Shown here in pieces: positions 1 through 15,714 of a stretch of DNA of 64,000 nucleotides (positions within the stretch are counted from its first letter, which is position 1; every line of letters begins with the position of its first letter). The position numbers were made by a program, and so were the translations under genes. Under the pieces are notes generated by a model that made no database searches, was not told where the DNA came from, and saw only the letters and a list, made by a program, of their open reading frames with translations. The stretch comes from Syngnathus acus. Taxonomy: Eukaryota > Chordata > Actinopteri > Syngnathiformes > Syngnathidae. The DNA lies in NCBI RefSeq assembly GCF_901709675.1, contig NC_051108.1, forward strand, positions 8,106,631 through 8,170,630, in the 5' to 3' direction.

Positions 1-110
1 ATGTACAGTGGATATTAAAATAAACATCAAAATGATGAAAAAAACTCTTTTACTGTTTGTACCATGTGATTAATTCAAAGTTAAAATTATTTATTACATG
101 CACGTTAAAT
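1..110. other. Unassigned AT-rich flank
   Basis: I recognise no gene or repeat here. The last nine bases (102-110, ACGTTAAAT) are the left target-site duplication of the SINE that follows. The same nine bases recur at 1882-1890. Confidence 0.6.
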
Positions 111-657
111 TAGGGGGCGACTAGGTGGAGCACTGGTGAGCACGTCCACCTCACAGTTAGGAGGGTGCGGGTTCGATTCCACCCTGTGTGGAGATTGCAT
201 GTTCTTCCCGTGCCCACGTGGGTTTTCTCCGGGCACTCCGGTTTCCTCCCACATCCCCAAAACATGCTTGGTAGGCCGATTGAGCACTTGAAATTGCCCC
301 GAGGTGTGAGTGTGGATGGTTGTTCGTCTCTATGTGCCCTGCGATTGGCTGGCAACCGGTTCAGGGTGTCCCCCGCCCACTACCCGATGACTGCTGGGAT
401 AGGCTCCAGCACGCTAGGGATGTGCATTCCAGTTCTTTTAGATGAACTGAATCTTTTGAATCAGTTCACTCAAAAGATTCGTTCAAACGAATGTTATGTC
501 GACATTTGTTAATTTTGGGGACACCAACTCATATAACAACGTAAAACACATACATATTGTCATATAAAGCAGTTAACCAAATGTCTGATTTTTATGTTTT
601 GAATGGCGAATATAAAAACAAGGAATAAAACACCAGACAAGTTATAACGTAAATGTT

Positions 658-659
<2 letters not shown>

Positions 660-694
<35 letters not shown>
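660..694. repeat. (AAT)n microsatellite
   Basis: About twelve AAT units in the interior of the hAT-like element. Confidence 0.9.
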
Positions 695-697
<3 letters not shown>

Positions 698-935
698 GTA
701 CATTTCAAACCAGCAATCTAATGTGGAACTGCAGTCGATATATTGGATAACAACATTTAGGCATATATATGCATACACGTTATTTAAAACCTACTATAAG
801 TAAATCGTAAATCTACATTCTGGCTTCCATAGTTCATGCCAGGAGACGCAACATATTCACTGACTGATCCGTTGATGCACAAGAAGGCATTTCACTCATT
901 GACTCGTTTGCGAACGGGAAAGCCAGGATTCGTTC

Positions 936-1496
936 CAGGGCCGGTTCAAGGAATGCACATAAGAGGGGGCAGTCAGAAATGTGAAGGGGGCATGTTCTTT
1001 TTTTTTTTTTTTTACACATTTTTAACACTGTTAGTGTTTTCTTCACGGCAGTTGTTAGCTGTGTGTCCAGATCTCAACCTGGAGAAGTGGATTGCACTCT
1101 GTCAGGCCTCTACACTAAGACCTGTCCAGCTTGGGTGTCCCACCTGAAGATTAAAGCTTCTTAATCATTAGTTATATCACGGGTCAGTACGACGAATTTG
1201 GTGGAGTTTTCACTGCTTCTTCCAACTCCTACCGCGCTGACTGTAACTTGACACTCTCTGGCTGCGTCTTGCCTCATTTGCATACTCACAGTGATTGGAT
1301 GTTTACGGAGGGGCGCGGAGTCCTGACAGCAGGCTGTGTGAGGACACACACTGCACCGACATGAGAGAAGAGAGGGGGCGGATTAACGTGTGTTTCTATC
1401 AGCGGATTTTTCACTTCTAAAAGTTTGATTCGAGGGAGCAGGACATCTGTTTGAGGGGGCGTTGCCCCCTCTTGCCCCTGCGTAGAGCCGGCACTG
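936..1496 (-). mobile_element. hAT MITE, copy 1 (561 bp)
   Basis: The element has a perfect 8-bp duplication, ATTCGTTC (928-935 and 1497-1504). Its ends are CAGGGCCGGTTC and, inverted, CAGTGCCGGCTC. A second copy of the family in opposite orientation lies at 51292-51849. The stop-free stretch at 1286-1522 recurs in the other copy but resembles no known protein, so I treat it as chance. It lies inside the element at 415-1855 and is thus the youngest of three nested insertions. Confidence 0.85.
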
Positions 1497-1881
1497 ATTC
1501 GTTCCCTCACTGATCCGTTCACGCGGTGAACTGGAAATGCGAATCACTCAGTGAGTGATTCACTCAGTGAGTGATTCACTCAATGAGTGATCCGTTCACT
1601 CACAGATTCGTTCGTTGGTGAACGGGAAATGCAATTCACGACTCGTTCGTGAACGGGAAGTTACATCATTTACTTCTTCGTTTTGTTTTACGGCGAGGTA
1701 GCACCAGCTTCAATGGGCATTACTGACACCTACTGGTTGAAGTTATATATGAAAAGAAAAAAGAACGAATCACTTTAGGAAGTGATTCGTTCACTCTCGT
1801 TCACTGAAAAGGTTCGTTCTTTATGAACGAATCGTTCACTCACGAGCCAACACTACAGCACGCCCGCCACACCCCGGATGG

Positions 1882-2184
1882 ACGTTAAATCTGACGTCAC
1901 CTCGAACAGCAACCTTCCAATAACTCCTCCGCGACGACAGGAGGCGCTAGGTACACGTAGTTTCATCCGCAACCTGTGGTGTCCGGACGAGAAGCGTTCT
2001 TTTTCTGTGCGAGTCAACACATCGGCTTGCAGCCTTCAACCATAAATTGAAGCTAGCAGGCTAAAGGCAGAGAAAACAAACCCTCTTTGGTCATTTGCGT
2101 CTTCCAGACGTTCCTAATTTATGCTCCGTTTCAGCGTTTGAGTGTGTCGGCGCTGTGCCAGTTGTCGGGCCACACAGGAGGAAG
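1882..2184 (+). promoter_or_regulatory. Likely slc35b2 promoter and 5'UTR, with a CRE
   Basis: This is the only non-repeat sequence upstream of the slc35b2 start codon. It contains a perfect cAMP-response-element palindrome, TGACGTCA, at 1892-1899, about 290 bp before the ATG and directly after the SINE duplication. No clear TATA box is seen. The assignment is from position and motif only. Confidence 0.5.
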
Positions 2185-4959
2185 ATGTCATCTTTTGCAC
2201 AAAGGTAATGGTCACAAAGCGAAGTTTAGCCCAAGTCCGTCTTCGTTTACAAGCTAATTATACATTTATTTGGCCTTTTAGTAACTTTCGTTGTCATTGT
2301 CGTCATACATGTCCCATTTGCAACGATGTTAAGTTAATTGCGAAGGCTATTTGCTTCTGATGAAGTGACAGTAAAAACAATGTGAAGTATTTTAATTATT
2401 GATATTGAATAATTCAATGTGCTGGCGCTTGAATTTTGAATAATTTTATGCAATTAGGTCCCACAGACCTGAACACCAGGTTAAACAGGTACAGATCATT
2501 CCTGCTTCCTAGTCGACCTGCATGCAATTGACTGCTTGTTCAGGTCCAGGTCTTTGCTGCAGTGGGCTCCTGGCAGTCCAGGCCACAGCCCAGTCATGCA
2601 CAAAGACGCTCTGTGAATCAGACACGGCCACCTCACTCCGAATTGGATCCGATCCTTCTGCCACGGAGGCAAAGGAGCACACCTTTTTTATTCATGTGCA
2701 TTGAGCCAGGTCATCACTGATGTGCTTGACTCATCTGAACTGAAAAATACTGAATACAAATGTTATTTTTATTGCAGTGTTAAATGTAAGTCTAGTATTC
2801 TTCCATGTTTTCTGCATCCCATCCTGCTCTGTTTGTATTTTGTAAATACTTTTAGTGTCATGTCTGCTTCTGGGTCCAAATCCTGCCCCACACGTGACAA
2901 TAAGTTTTGACATTTTTATTTTTGCCCTCTTTTGTGATTGCCTTCCAGGGTTTTGCTAGTGTTGCTTCTCTTTCCATCTGTGGTCGCCGCTCAAGAAGAG
3001 GATCCCTCACTATTGGATGGGTGGCGTGATGTGTGGCTATTTCGCTTCCTGATCAACTTGCTGGGATACTCGACCATCATTATCCCGGGCTATTTTCTTA
3101 TCCGCTACTTCAAGCGCACCAATTACTTGGACACAGGTGAAGCCCTATAACCGGTGTGCTGCAAAGCCACTCCGATTTGAGTCGACATTTCATGTGGTTC
3201 TTGTATGTTTCAGGTAGTGGCTTATGCTCTACGGTCATCAAGGCCTGTGTATTTGGAACCGAAGCCAAGTCGGGCTTGTTGGATGACGTGTCCGTCACAT
3301 CCCGGAATGAGGGGGATTCGGGCTCGTCGCTGCGACAGGCCGTTAGCTTGATCTTTTGTGCAGCCGGACTTCAGGTGAGGATACGCCCATTAAATACACA
3401 AGACTGTATACAGTAACTAAGGTAAAAATGAGTCAGTTATTATTCTTTGCACAGATACAGGAAGGATTGTTTTATTGTTTGATTTAGCTAAGAGTGAGCA
3501 CACCAGCAGTTTGGTCATTTTTTTTATTTTAAATTCAATGATGTTGATTTTATTGTAGAAAATTCTGCAAAAGAAGTTTTCTGTCAGGGAAAATGCATTA
3601 AAATGTTATGGTAAAATATTAGACATTTGTCAAAATGATCCGCCATCGCAAACTGCAACCATGATAATGAACAGTTAAGTTGGTTCATGGAGTTTGATTA
3701 AATTTTAACGGAAGGTAATTATCAGCCTCTTTCCCATTAATTTCATGCAGTTTTTGTGCCATTGAGATATAAAGGTCTTTTTCAAAAAATATCTTTCATT
3801 GATTCGGGGAGAAATTCTTTGTATCAAAAGTACTAATGGTATCGGTGCTTGGTATTGGTGACTACTCAAGAACTGAGTACTCGCACTAATAGCGGTCTGA
3901 AAAAAAGTTATATCGAGCATCCCTGAAGAGGGTAATTGAAAAATGTTCTGTCTATTTTTGATATGATTCATTGTCAAGCCCAAGTTCTTCCCGCCATCCA
4001 CTCATTGGGCTGTTTTGGTGTGCCAGGTGTCATACCTGACGTGGGGGGTCCTGCAGGAGAGGGTGATGACCCGATCCTACGGAGCCTCAACTCCAGAGGA
4101 AGAGGGCGAGCGTTTCAAGGATTCTCAGTTTTTGGTCTTCATGAACCGGATTTTGGCCCTGACTGTGTCGGGGTTGTGGTGCCTGCTGTTCAAGCAGCCA
4201 CGCCACGGCACGCCCATGTACAAGTACTCGTTCGCCTCACTCTCCAACATCATGAGCAGCTGGTGCCAGTACGAGGCACTCAAGTACATCAGCTTCCCCA
4301 CTCAGGTCCTGGCCAAGGCCTCCAAGGTCATTCCGGTTATGCTCATGGGTAAGATAATTTCCCAGAAGAGCTACGAGTACTGGGAGTACCTGACGGCGGC
4401 GCTCATTTCAGTTGGCGTCAGCATGTTTCTGTTGTCCAGCACTGCCGGCAAGCACCCGTCCACCGTCACCACCTTTAGTGGCGTGATCATCCTGGGCGGC
4501 TACATCGTCTTCGATAGCTTCACTTCCAACTGGCAGGACAACCTGTTCAAGTTCAAGATGTCCTCCGTCCAGATGATGTTTGGAGTCAACCTGTTCTCTT
4601 GCCTCTTGACGGTGGGCTCGCTGCTCGAGCAGGGTGCATTCTTCGACTCGCTGGCGTTCATGGCGCGCCACTCGGAGTTCGCCTTCCACGCCGTGCTGCT
4701 GTCCGTTTGCTCGGCATGCGGCCAGCTCTTCATCTTCTACACCATCAACCAGTTCGGCGCTGCCGTCTTCACCATCATCATGACTTTGCGCCAGGCCATC
4801 GCCATTCTCCTTTCCTGCTTCCTTTACGGCCACGCCGTCACCGTGATTGGCGTCTTTGGCGTGGCCGTCGTATTCCTGGCTCTATTTTTGCGAGTGTACG
4901 CCCGTAGTAGGGTGAAGTTGGGCCGGCGGCAGGCTCAACCGATGATGCAGAAGGTGTAG
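2185..4959 (+). CDS. slc35b2: PAPS transporter 1 (solute carrier 35B2)
   Basis: This is the Golgi antiporter that imports the sulphate donor PAPS for sulphation of proteoglycans and tyrosines. Coding exons are 2185-2204, 2949-3136, 3214-3374 and 4027-4959. Phases close to 433 aa, against about 432 in mammals. Exon 1 codes only six and two-thirds codons before a GT donor. Joined to exon 2 it gives a hydrophobic N-terminal segment ending VVAAQ, like a signal or first membrane segment. The large last exon carries the family core, including [40 protein letters not shown] and [16 protein letters not shown], in about nine hydrophobic segments. The C-terminus is QKV, as in other SLC35B2 proteins. 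The gene is tail to tail with hsp90ab1, as expected from human 6p21 where the two are neighbours. It looks intact. Confidence 0.96.
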
Positions 4960-5950
4960 CGTTTGCACCAAACTAAGGACTGAGACCACGTTTTCGGTGG
5001 GGCCTTTTTTTAAAACGAATCACGTCTATTGTTTATCATCTCTGTTAGGTACTGAAAGGGATTATTTTGTTTGTTATTTTGTGCCTCCAAGCGGTTTCAC
5101 AACCTGCCTCGTTACACTCACAAGATGTTTTTCTCCCTTAAGGACAATTTGTGGCTAGTTTGGTCACTGCTAGTTGCTGAGAAAAACCTACTCCATAAAA
5201 AGTTAGGGATATTCATCTTTTGGGTGTTTTTTTTTTTTTTAAATTGAAAATAGGTATTTTATTTTTTAAGAGAACAGAAAGTTAAAGTAGAATTTGGGAA
5301 GAAAAACAAAACTCAGGGGGCGGACATTTTAACTTGGACTTACTGTGATGTCATTTTCAGTCAAACAGCAAGTGGCAAAATAGTCACCCCCTATCTTAGA
5401 ACATATTAGAATGAGCATATTTTTTTACTTAACTTCCCCTTTAAAGTAAGTTAAATTAAATTACCTGTAACGCTTATGACTACATTTTAGGTTCATCCTG
5501 AAATGTCACCTGGAAGCTAACTTTTTGTGAGTAGTGTGTGTGGGCTTTATGGCAAAAACAGTTAAACTTTATGACATTGCCCTGAATTGACTGAACACTG
5601 AAACAAGATGGTCAATATCATAAAATCATCCGTTGGTCTGTCACAGTTGCCAGATGTCCTTCCCATGTGGAACGCGAGTGGCCTTGGTGTATTTTGTACT
5701 ATGAAACTGCACATATCTTTGAGTGTATCTACGCACACAATTTGGTACAATTGTGGATGTGACAAAAAGAGATGCTGCAAGTTTTTTTTGTGCAGCATTA
5801 GTTTTAAGACACTTTTGAAATTTTCTTTTTAAATCATGTTACAGCATTGACTCCAAATCATGTTAATATATCTTAAAAGTTGTTTATATCCACCATGTCT
5901 GTTACACTGCATCCTGTGATCGATCTCTGTATGGGAGGAAGTGAAGTAAT

Positions 5951-5956
5951 AATAAA
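5951..5956 (+). terminator. slc35b2 polyadenylation signal (AATAAA)
   Basis: AATAAA about 990 bp after the slc35b2 stop codon is the best candidate for the 3' end. 4960-5950 would then be 3'UTR. I saw no other feature between the stop codon and here. Confidence 0.55.
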
Positions 5957-6606
5957 ATACTTATTCATATGAAATGTGTTATCTTTCATTATTTGGAATG
6001 GGGTTCCTAAACATGCATTATATTAAGATAAATGTTTAAATGTTACTTGATGACATCTGTTTTGAAATGAAAGGACTTAAAAGTCTAGCAACCTATCTTG
6101 AGTACATGATCAGTGGTCCACGATCACACTTGTGACTGTGGAAACCTGTTTTTAGTCAGCAGATGCATTTTAAGCATCTTTTCCAGACTTTTAAGTCAGA
6201 CATTCAGTCAGCAACCAGACGAGACAGGCTACAAAAGGTCATCAAAAGGTGCGACACGGCCCACTCATGAAACCGAGGAACCCCCCCCCCCCCCTTACCA
6301 AATTTGCGCATTTGTGGGTGGAGAGCATATGATCAGTCAAATGTTTCCACAGGATGTTTAATTCTCAGTCATGAGGTGAAAGGTGAATGTTTTGGTGCCA
6401 TACGAGAAGCCTGCACCCACCTGTTGAGGTTTTATGAGCAGTATCCAAGCATATTTGTTGTACAGAACATGTCATTTAAAAAAATGCCATAATGAAAAAC
6501 TTCAATGTTAGTATCATAAAATAAGTTGAATTCTGCAAGTCAATTTCATAAGACTTCTACCAACATAATTGCTATGTAAAGGGGAAGTCGATCTTTTTCG
6601 TAATAT
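5957..6606. other. Intergenic, nothing recognised
   Basis: This is unique-looking AT-rich sequence with a C homopolymer at about 6281-6294. Short open frames here resemble nothing I know. Confidence 0.5.
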
Positions 6607-6790
6607 GTTTTATGCACCTGTGTCCTCCCTGTGTCTGCGTGGGTTTCCTCCCACTTCCCTAAAAACATGCATGGTCGGCTGATTGAACACTCCAAATTGC
6701 CCGTAGGTGTGAGTGCAAGTGAGGTTGGTTGTTAGTCTGTGTGCCCTGCGATTGGCTGGTAACTGGTTCAAGGCGTCCCCCGCTCCTGCC
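6607..6790 (+). repeat. SINE fragment, 5'-truncated
   Basis: This is the same family as at 111 (TGTGCCCTGCGATTGGCTGG and neighbouring words), without the tRNA-like head. It breaks off at about 6790. A matching tail (TAGGCTCCAGCACGG followed by GGATGG units) resumes at about 8236, so the two pieces are probably one SINE split by 1.4 kb of other repeats, with a short central loss. Confidence 0.7.
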
Positions 6791-6865
6791 GGGGGAGCGC
6801 GCACGTGGATTTTGGAAAGCGAAAAACCGATGCCGATGCGTCAGTCAATTTTAATTTTTAGAAAG

Positions 6866-7650
6866 GATGCCGCTGACCATCGACGGTGCTGTGGTGGAGC
6901 GAGTGAGCAGTGCCAGGTTCCTGGGGGTGCACATCAGTGAAGATCTCTCCTGGTCCACCAACACCGCGTCGCTGGCGAAGAAGGCCCAGCGCCGCCTGTA
7001 CTTCCTTCGGAAACTCAGGCGAGCGGGGGCTCCTCCGGCCGTCATGACTACTTTTTACCGCGGCACCATTGAGAGCGTCCTCTCCAGCTGTATTGCTGTC
7101 TGGGGTGGCAGCTGCACTGACCAAGACTTGAAGGCCCTGCAGCGCGTAGTGAAAACGGCTAGTAAGACTATTGGTGCTTCTCTCCCCTCCTTGAAGGACA
7201 TTTACACCTCCCAACTCACCCGCAAGGCGACCAAGATTGTGAGTGATGTGAGTCACCCCGCTCACTCTTTGTTTGAACTTCTGCCCTCTGGGAGGCGGTA
7301 CAGGAGCCTGCGCTCCCGCACCACCAGACTTTCCAACAGCTTCGTACTCCAGGCTGTTAGGATCCTGAACTCGCTCCCTCTTTCAGCGTAGCGTCCTGTT
7401 CTTGCTGTATGCACACTAGCTCGGTTTTGCCCCTCATATTTAATGGGTTATTGGTCTGTTATTTATTCATCGCTCATTTTATTTTATTTATTTATTATTT
7501 GTTATTTATGGTTTGGGCATTCTTGTTTTTGTTTTGTGTCGCCTACTTGTATGTCTCGTCACCGTGGGATGGAGGAAACGGAATTTCGGTTTCTTTGTGT
7601 GTCTTGACATATGAAGGGATTGACAATAAAGCTGACTTTGACTTTGACTT
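6866..7650 (+). mobile_element. 3' end of an L2/CR1-type LINE
   Basis: An open frame at 6867-7391 encodes the C-terminal end of a non-LTR retrotransposon ORF2 downstream of the reverse transcriptase (FLGVHISEDLSW, TTFYRGTIESVLSSCI, LPSGRRYRSLRSR). A 3'UTR follows and ends in GACAATAAAGCTGACTTTGA with TTTGAC repeats (7620-7650). It is 5'-truncated. The same 3' end recurs at 46141-46240 (-), 50932-50994 (-), 15845-15872 (+) and at about 47490 (-). The clade name is inferred from the protein tail. Confidence 0.75.
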
Positions 7651-8235
7651 ATTTTATTTCTTTAAGTTCATTCACGTTCTGCCGTTGAAGCGAGGTGCGT
7701 TCAATAACCAGTCGTACAGACGGAACACTCAATCACGTCACCAAAAAGCAACGATATAATTACGTGAGCTCTGTGCATAAACCTCGATGCAAAGGAGCTC
7801 CACTTTTTGGGGAGCATTTCATGCTGCAAGGAGTATATATTACAAAGGAGACCTTATAGTTAAATGTGATCATCATTCATCAATTTTCATTCAGGTATTT
7901 TCAAAGCAACTTAAATATTGTTGCATTTATTAATTTGCTTTAAAATGACAGTGCATTATAATTACATGCAGACACTATAGCAATGTCAAACGTGTTCATT
8001 TAAGAAAAACCCACACAGCGGCCCCATGAGGATATGGGAGGATATTCAGGAAATACCTGAATCATGAAAATGGATGAATGATGATCACAATTAAGTATAA
8101 GGTCTCCTTTGTGTTCATGTTTTTATTGAAAACAATATAGCGCTGACGTCGTACGACGCCGTACGGCATCGGTTTTTCGCTCCCGCGGCATGGGAAACAA
8201 ATCCTCACGGGGAACCAAATCGAGCACACTTGTTT
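7651..8235. other. Repeat-derived spacer inside a split SINE
   Basis: No gene is seen. An 18-bp word at 6818-6835 (AGCGAAAAACCGATGCCG) recurs inverted at 8164-8181. The LINE end and this spacer may therefore be the contents of one DNA transposon with these as subterminal repeats. Confidence 0.4.
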
Positions 8236-8300
8236 AGGCTCCAGCACGGCCGCGAACTCCGTGGGGACAAGCAGCACAATGGATGGATGGATGGGTGTTC
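8236..8300 (+). repeat. SINE tail
   Basis: TAGGCTCCAGCACGG is followed by GGATGGATGGATGG. It completes the SINE that breaks off at about 6790. Confidence 0.6.
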
Positions 8301-8449
8301 TATGCAGCCCAACGAATCAAAAGACCATGTTTCGATTGCTATCGCTTATAAAAGTTCGCCACCTAGTGGCTCGAAAAATGGAACGCACAAGTGTGAAATA
8401 ATTGCAATACAGACAAAGTACGCCAGACAAGGCAAATCAGTATTGCATG

Positions 8450-8455
8450 TTTATT
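8450..8455 (-). terminator. hsp90ab1 polyadenylation signal (AATAAA)
   Basis: TTTATT on the + strand reads AATAAA on the - strand, about 410 bp after the hsp90ab1 stop codon. Confidence 0.6.
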
Positions 8456-8864
8456 TTTTTGCAAAACAATACTTGAATACAGACAAGCCTATAGTCAGGC
8501 AAAGGAATCTTACAGTCAGTCCTCTTTCTCCATGCAGCATTGCCAATAATCCAAACTAACCTAAACCTTCAGACCAGATATTGGAATGTACCATTCCCAT
8601 GTTCACTCCCACATTTAAAACTCAGTGCAACAGGGTACTTGATAAAACAAAATGTGCGGTCACCATGGACTTTACGGCCAAGACTTTACAGCCAAAAAAC
8701 TAAAAGCTTCTGTGTAAAGGGAGGGTTCTTGCAGATAAATGCTCTACAACAAGAGCAACACTGGTCCACAAAACGACATGAATGACAATTTGTTTCAAAG
8801 TTACTGCAGTTTAAAGAATTAACAATAGAAACGTGGAACCAATGGATAGAAATCTGGTGGGTGT

Positions 8865-13944
<5,080 letters not shown>

Positions 13945-14001
13945 TTCTAGCACTTTCTACGACGAAAAAAAAAAACCCAACCCGCGCCTGAAGTGACGTC
14001 A
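13945..14001 (-). promoter_or_regulatory. Candidate heat shock element plus CRE for hsp90ab1
   Basis: The - strand at 13945-13957 fits GAAnnTTCnnGAA with one mismatch (TGC for TTC). A perfect TGACGTCA lies at 13994-14001. Both are about 1.7 kb upstream of the hsp90ab1 ATG, a plausible distance if intron 1 is long. Short motifs occur by chance, so this is tentative. Confidence 0.3.
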
Positions 14002-14382
14002 CACGCTTGTCAACCGCAGCCCCAGCTACCCAACTGCTACTGGGCCAACACAAATACTATGGCAATCTTTTGTGATGTTTTTACAAATTAAACATAGTAT
14101 ATTGAGCAGTGTTTGTTAATCTTTGTAAGGACAATGCGCCAGGACATGGAATCTACACAATCTTTATTTTGAATGCGAGATTAGATGCAACATACCAAGA
14201 GATAATTTCTGATTTGTCAACACTTCAATAAATGCCATGGATGGATATATTTAATGTGTCCTAAACAGTTAAAGATATGTCTTAACTTATTTAATGTTTA
14301 TTTGGATCCAGATTGAGTTAGTTCCGGTATGCTGCATTCAAGTTGTACACGTAAATTTGAATTTCTCATTGGAATCCAACAG

Positions 14383-14428
14383 TTTAATGTTTCCAAGTGA
14401 ACAATATTGTTCACTTGGAAACATTAAA
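14383..14428. repeat. Perfect 46-bp palindrome
   Basis: I paired every base from the centre (14405/14406) outwards, and 23 of 23 pairs match without a loop. The first mismatch is 14382/14429. The flanks do not continue the symmetry. Confidence 0.95.
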
Positions 14429-15692
14429 ATGTGCATATGCTATCATGAGACAGCTATATTAGGTAATTTGAATTCATCGTGGATTTTTAAAATGCCTTCA
14501 GATATACTCACGGTGCAAACGCTCCGGTTGTGTAACTACGTTTTACGTTGGGTTGATCACAGAACATAATTTGTTTAGTAACCAGCAGTAAAGGGCGGAC
14601 AATTACACTTCAATTTGTGACGAAATTCTTTAATGACGGTTGGTAAAAAAAATACGTTTAGTCTTTGTTTTGATGAGAACATGTGAACTCAGTGGACCAA
14701 GAATTAATAAAAGCATACGATTGTGTTTGTTGTTGATGGGCATCCATGTTGACTTTTTCCGACAACGCCGATTTATCCTGTGACGTCACAATGGTCCAGA
14801 CTTCCGGGGTAATTTGCCTACATGTACAAGCGTGATTTAGTGTTCCTTGAATGTATTTTGAAAACAACCATTTATGAGCAGGTACTTTCCTCTACCAAGA
14901 TTGACTCTATATAGTACAGTTAAATGTACAAACGTCACCGAGTACGACATAATACATTTATAAGAGCATTTATTTACAGGCTTAGTGCTTTCTGTGGAGT
15001 GCTGAACGGAACCAATTCTAGCTCCGCCCGTCGGCCACATCCTGAAACTACAACCACGCGCTTCTCCACTGCGATTGTGTAATAGCGGGCCGGCAGCTAG
15101 TTATTGTGCTAATTTAGCTACAGCATTTTCTGAAAGCCGTTCGCACTTTAAAGCCCACATTTAGCCGCTTTGGTACATCCAAACGAGGACAATTTCTGGG
15201 TATGTATACGCATTTTGTCTTTTGGCCTTATTGTACACGCTAGACTGATTGGGTTTATTAGCTGTTAGTAACTTAGCGCATTTTAGCCATGCCGGGTAGC
15301 ATAGCGTGGTAATGGCCGCTTAACCTTCTGCGTTGGCAGCGTTGTTGTTGTTGTGACTGATGCAGTAAAAAATGAGCTATGCAGTAAGAAATGAGCTATG
15401 CATTAAGAAACGAGCTATTCAAAAGCGACACAGCACGAGCATTCACCCAAACGCTGGACTTTGACACCTCGCTACTGGTCCATTTCCTTAGCGCAGTTCC
15501 CAGCACTTAGCAGGTTGGGATTCTGGATCTTTGAACGACGATAGCAATCATTAAAGTTACAGGTTACATGATCACAGGGAAGTTGCAGTCTCCTCTTAAA
15601 ACTATATTCTGACACTCTTGTACTAGTATTAAACTTCTATGTTAAATATGGAGAATAAATCATAATGCATGTTTGTAACTATTCCTCCTCAG
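14429..15692 (+). promoter_or_regulatory. Probable rbm25 promoter and non-coding exon 1
   Basis: A perfect CRE (TGACGTCA) lies at 14781-14788. A GT donor follows TTCTGG at about 15199, and an acceptor at 15691-15692 leads into the exon with the ATG. This suggests a 5'UTR exon ending near 15199. A three-copy tandem repeat of about 20 bp (GAGCTATGCAGTAAGAAAT type) lies at 15358-15420. Transcription start not determined. Confidence 0.45.
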
Positions 15693-15714
15693 GTCGGTCG
15701 TAGTTAGACCCACG

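Larger units (their letters stand above)
415..1855. mobile_element. Non-autonomous hAT-like DNA transposon
   Basis: This element is flanked by a perfect 8-bp duplication, CAGCACGC (407-414 and 1856-1863), the size made by hAT transposases. The ends read TAGGGATG inwards on the left and TAGTGTTG inwards on the right, a short imperfect terminal inverted repeat. The interior is rich in inverted GAACGAATC/GATTCGTTC words and an AAT microsatellite. It contains a second hAT-like insertion at 936-1496. No transposase reading frame is visible. Confidence 0.75.
111..1881 (+). repeat. Teleost tRNA-type SINE, split by a DNA transposon
   Basis: The SINE body covers 111-414 and 1864-1881. The head has a tRNA-like B-box (GGTTCGATTCC at about 169-179). 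The body is the common teleost repeat containing GGGATAGGCTCCAGC, and the tail is GGATGG. A 9-bp target-site duplication, ACGTTAAAT, lies at 102-110 and 1882-1890. The SINE is interrupted by the element at 415-1855, whose own 8-bp duplication (CAGCACGC) is SINE sequence. The SINE is therefore the older insertion. The tRNA-derived class is inferred from the B-box and general resemblance. Confidence 0.75.

Noticed and set aside
4408-4907. Long open frames on both strands over the last slc35b2 exon
   Set aside because: They are shadows of a GC-rich coding exon in other frames. They lack homology and start within codons of the real gene.
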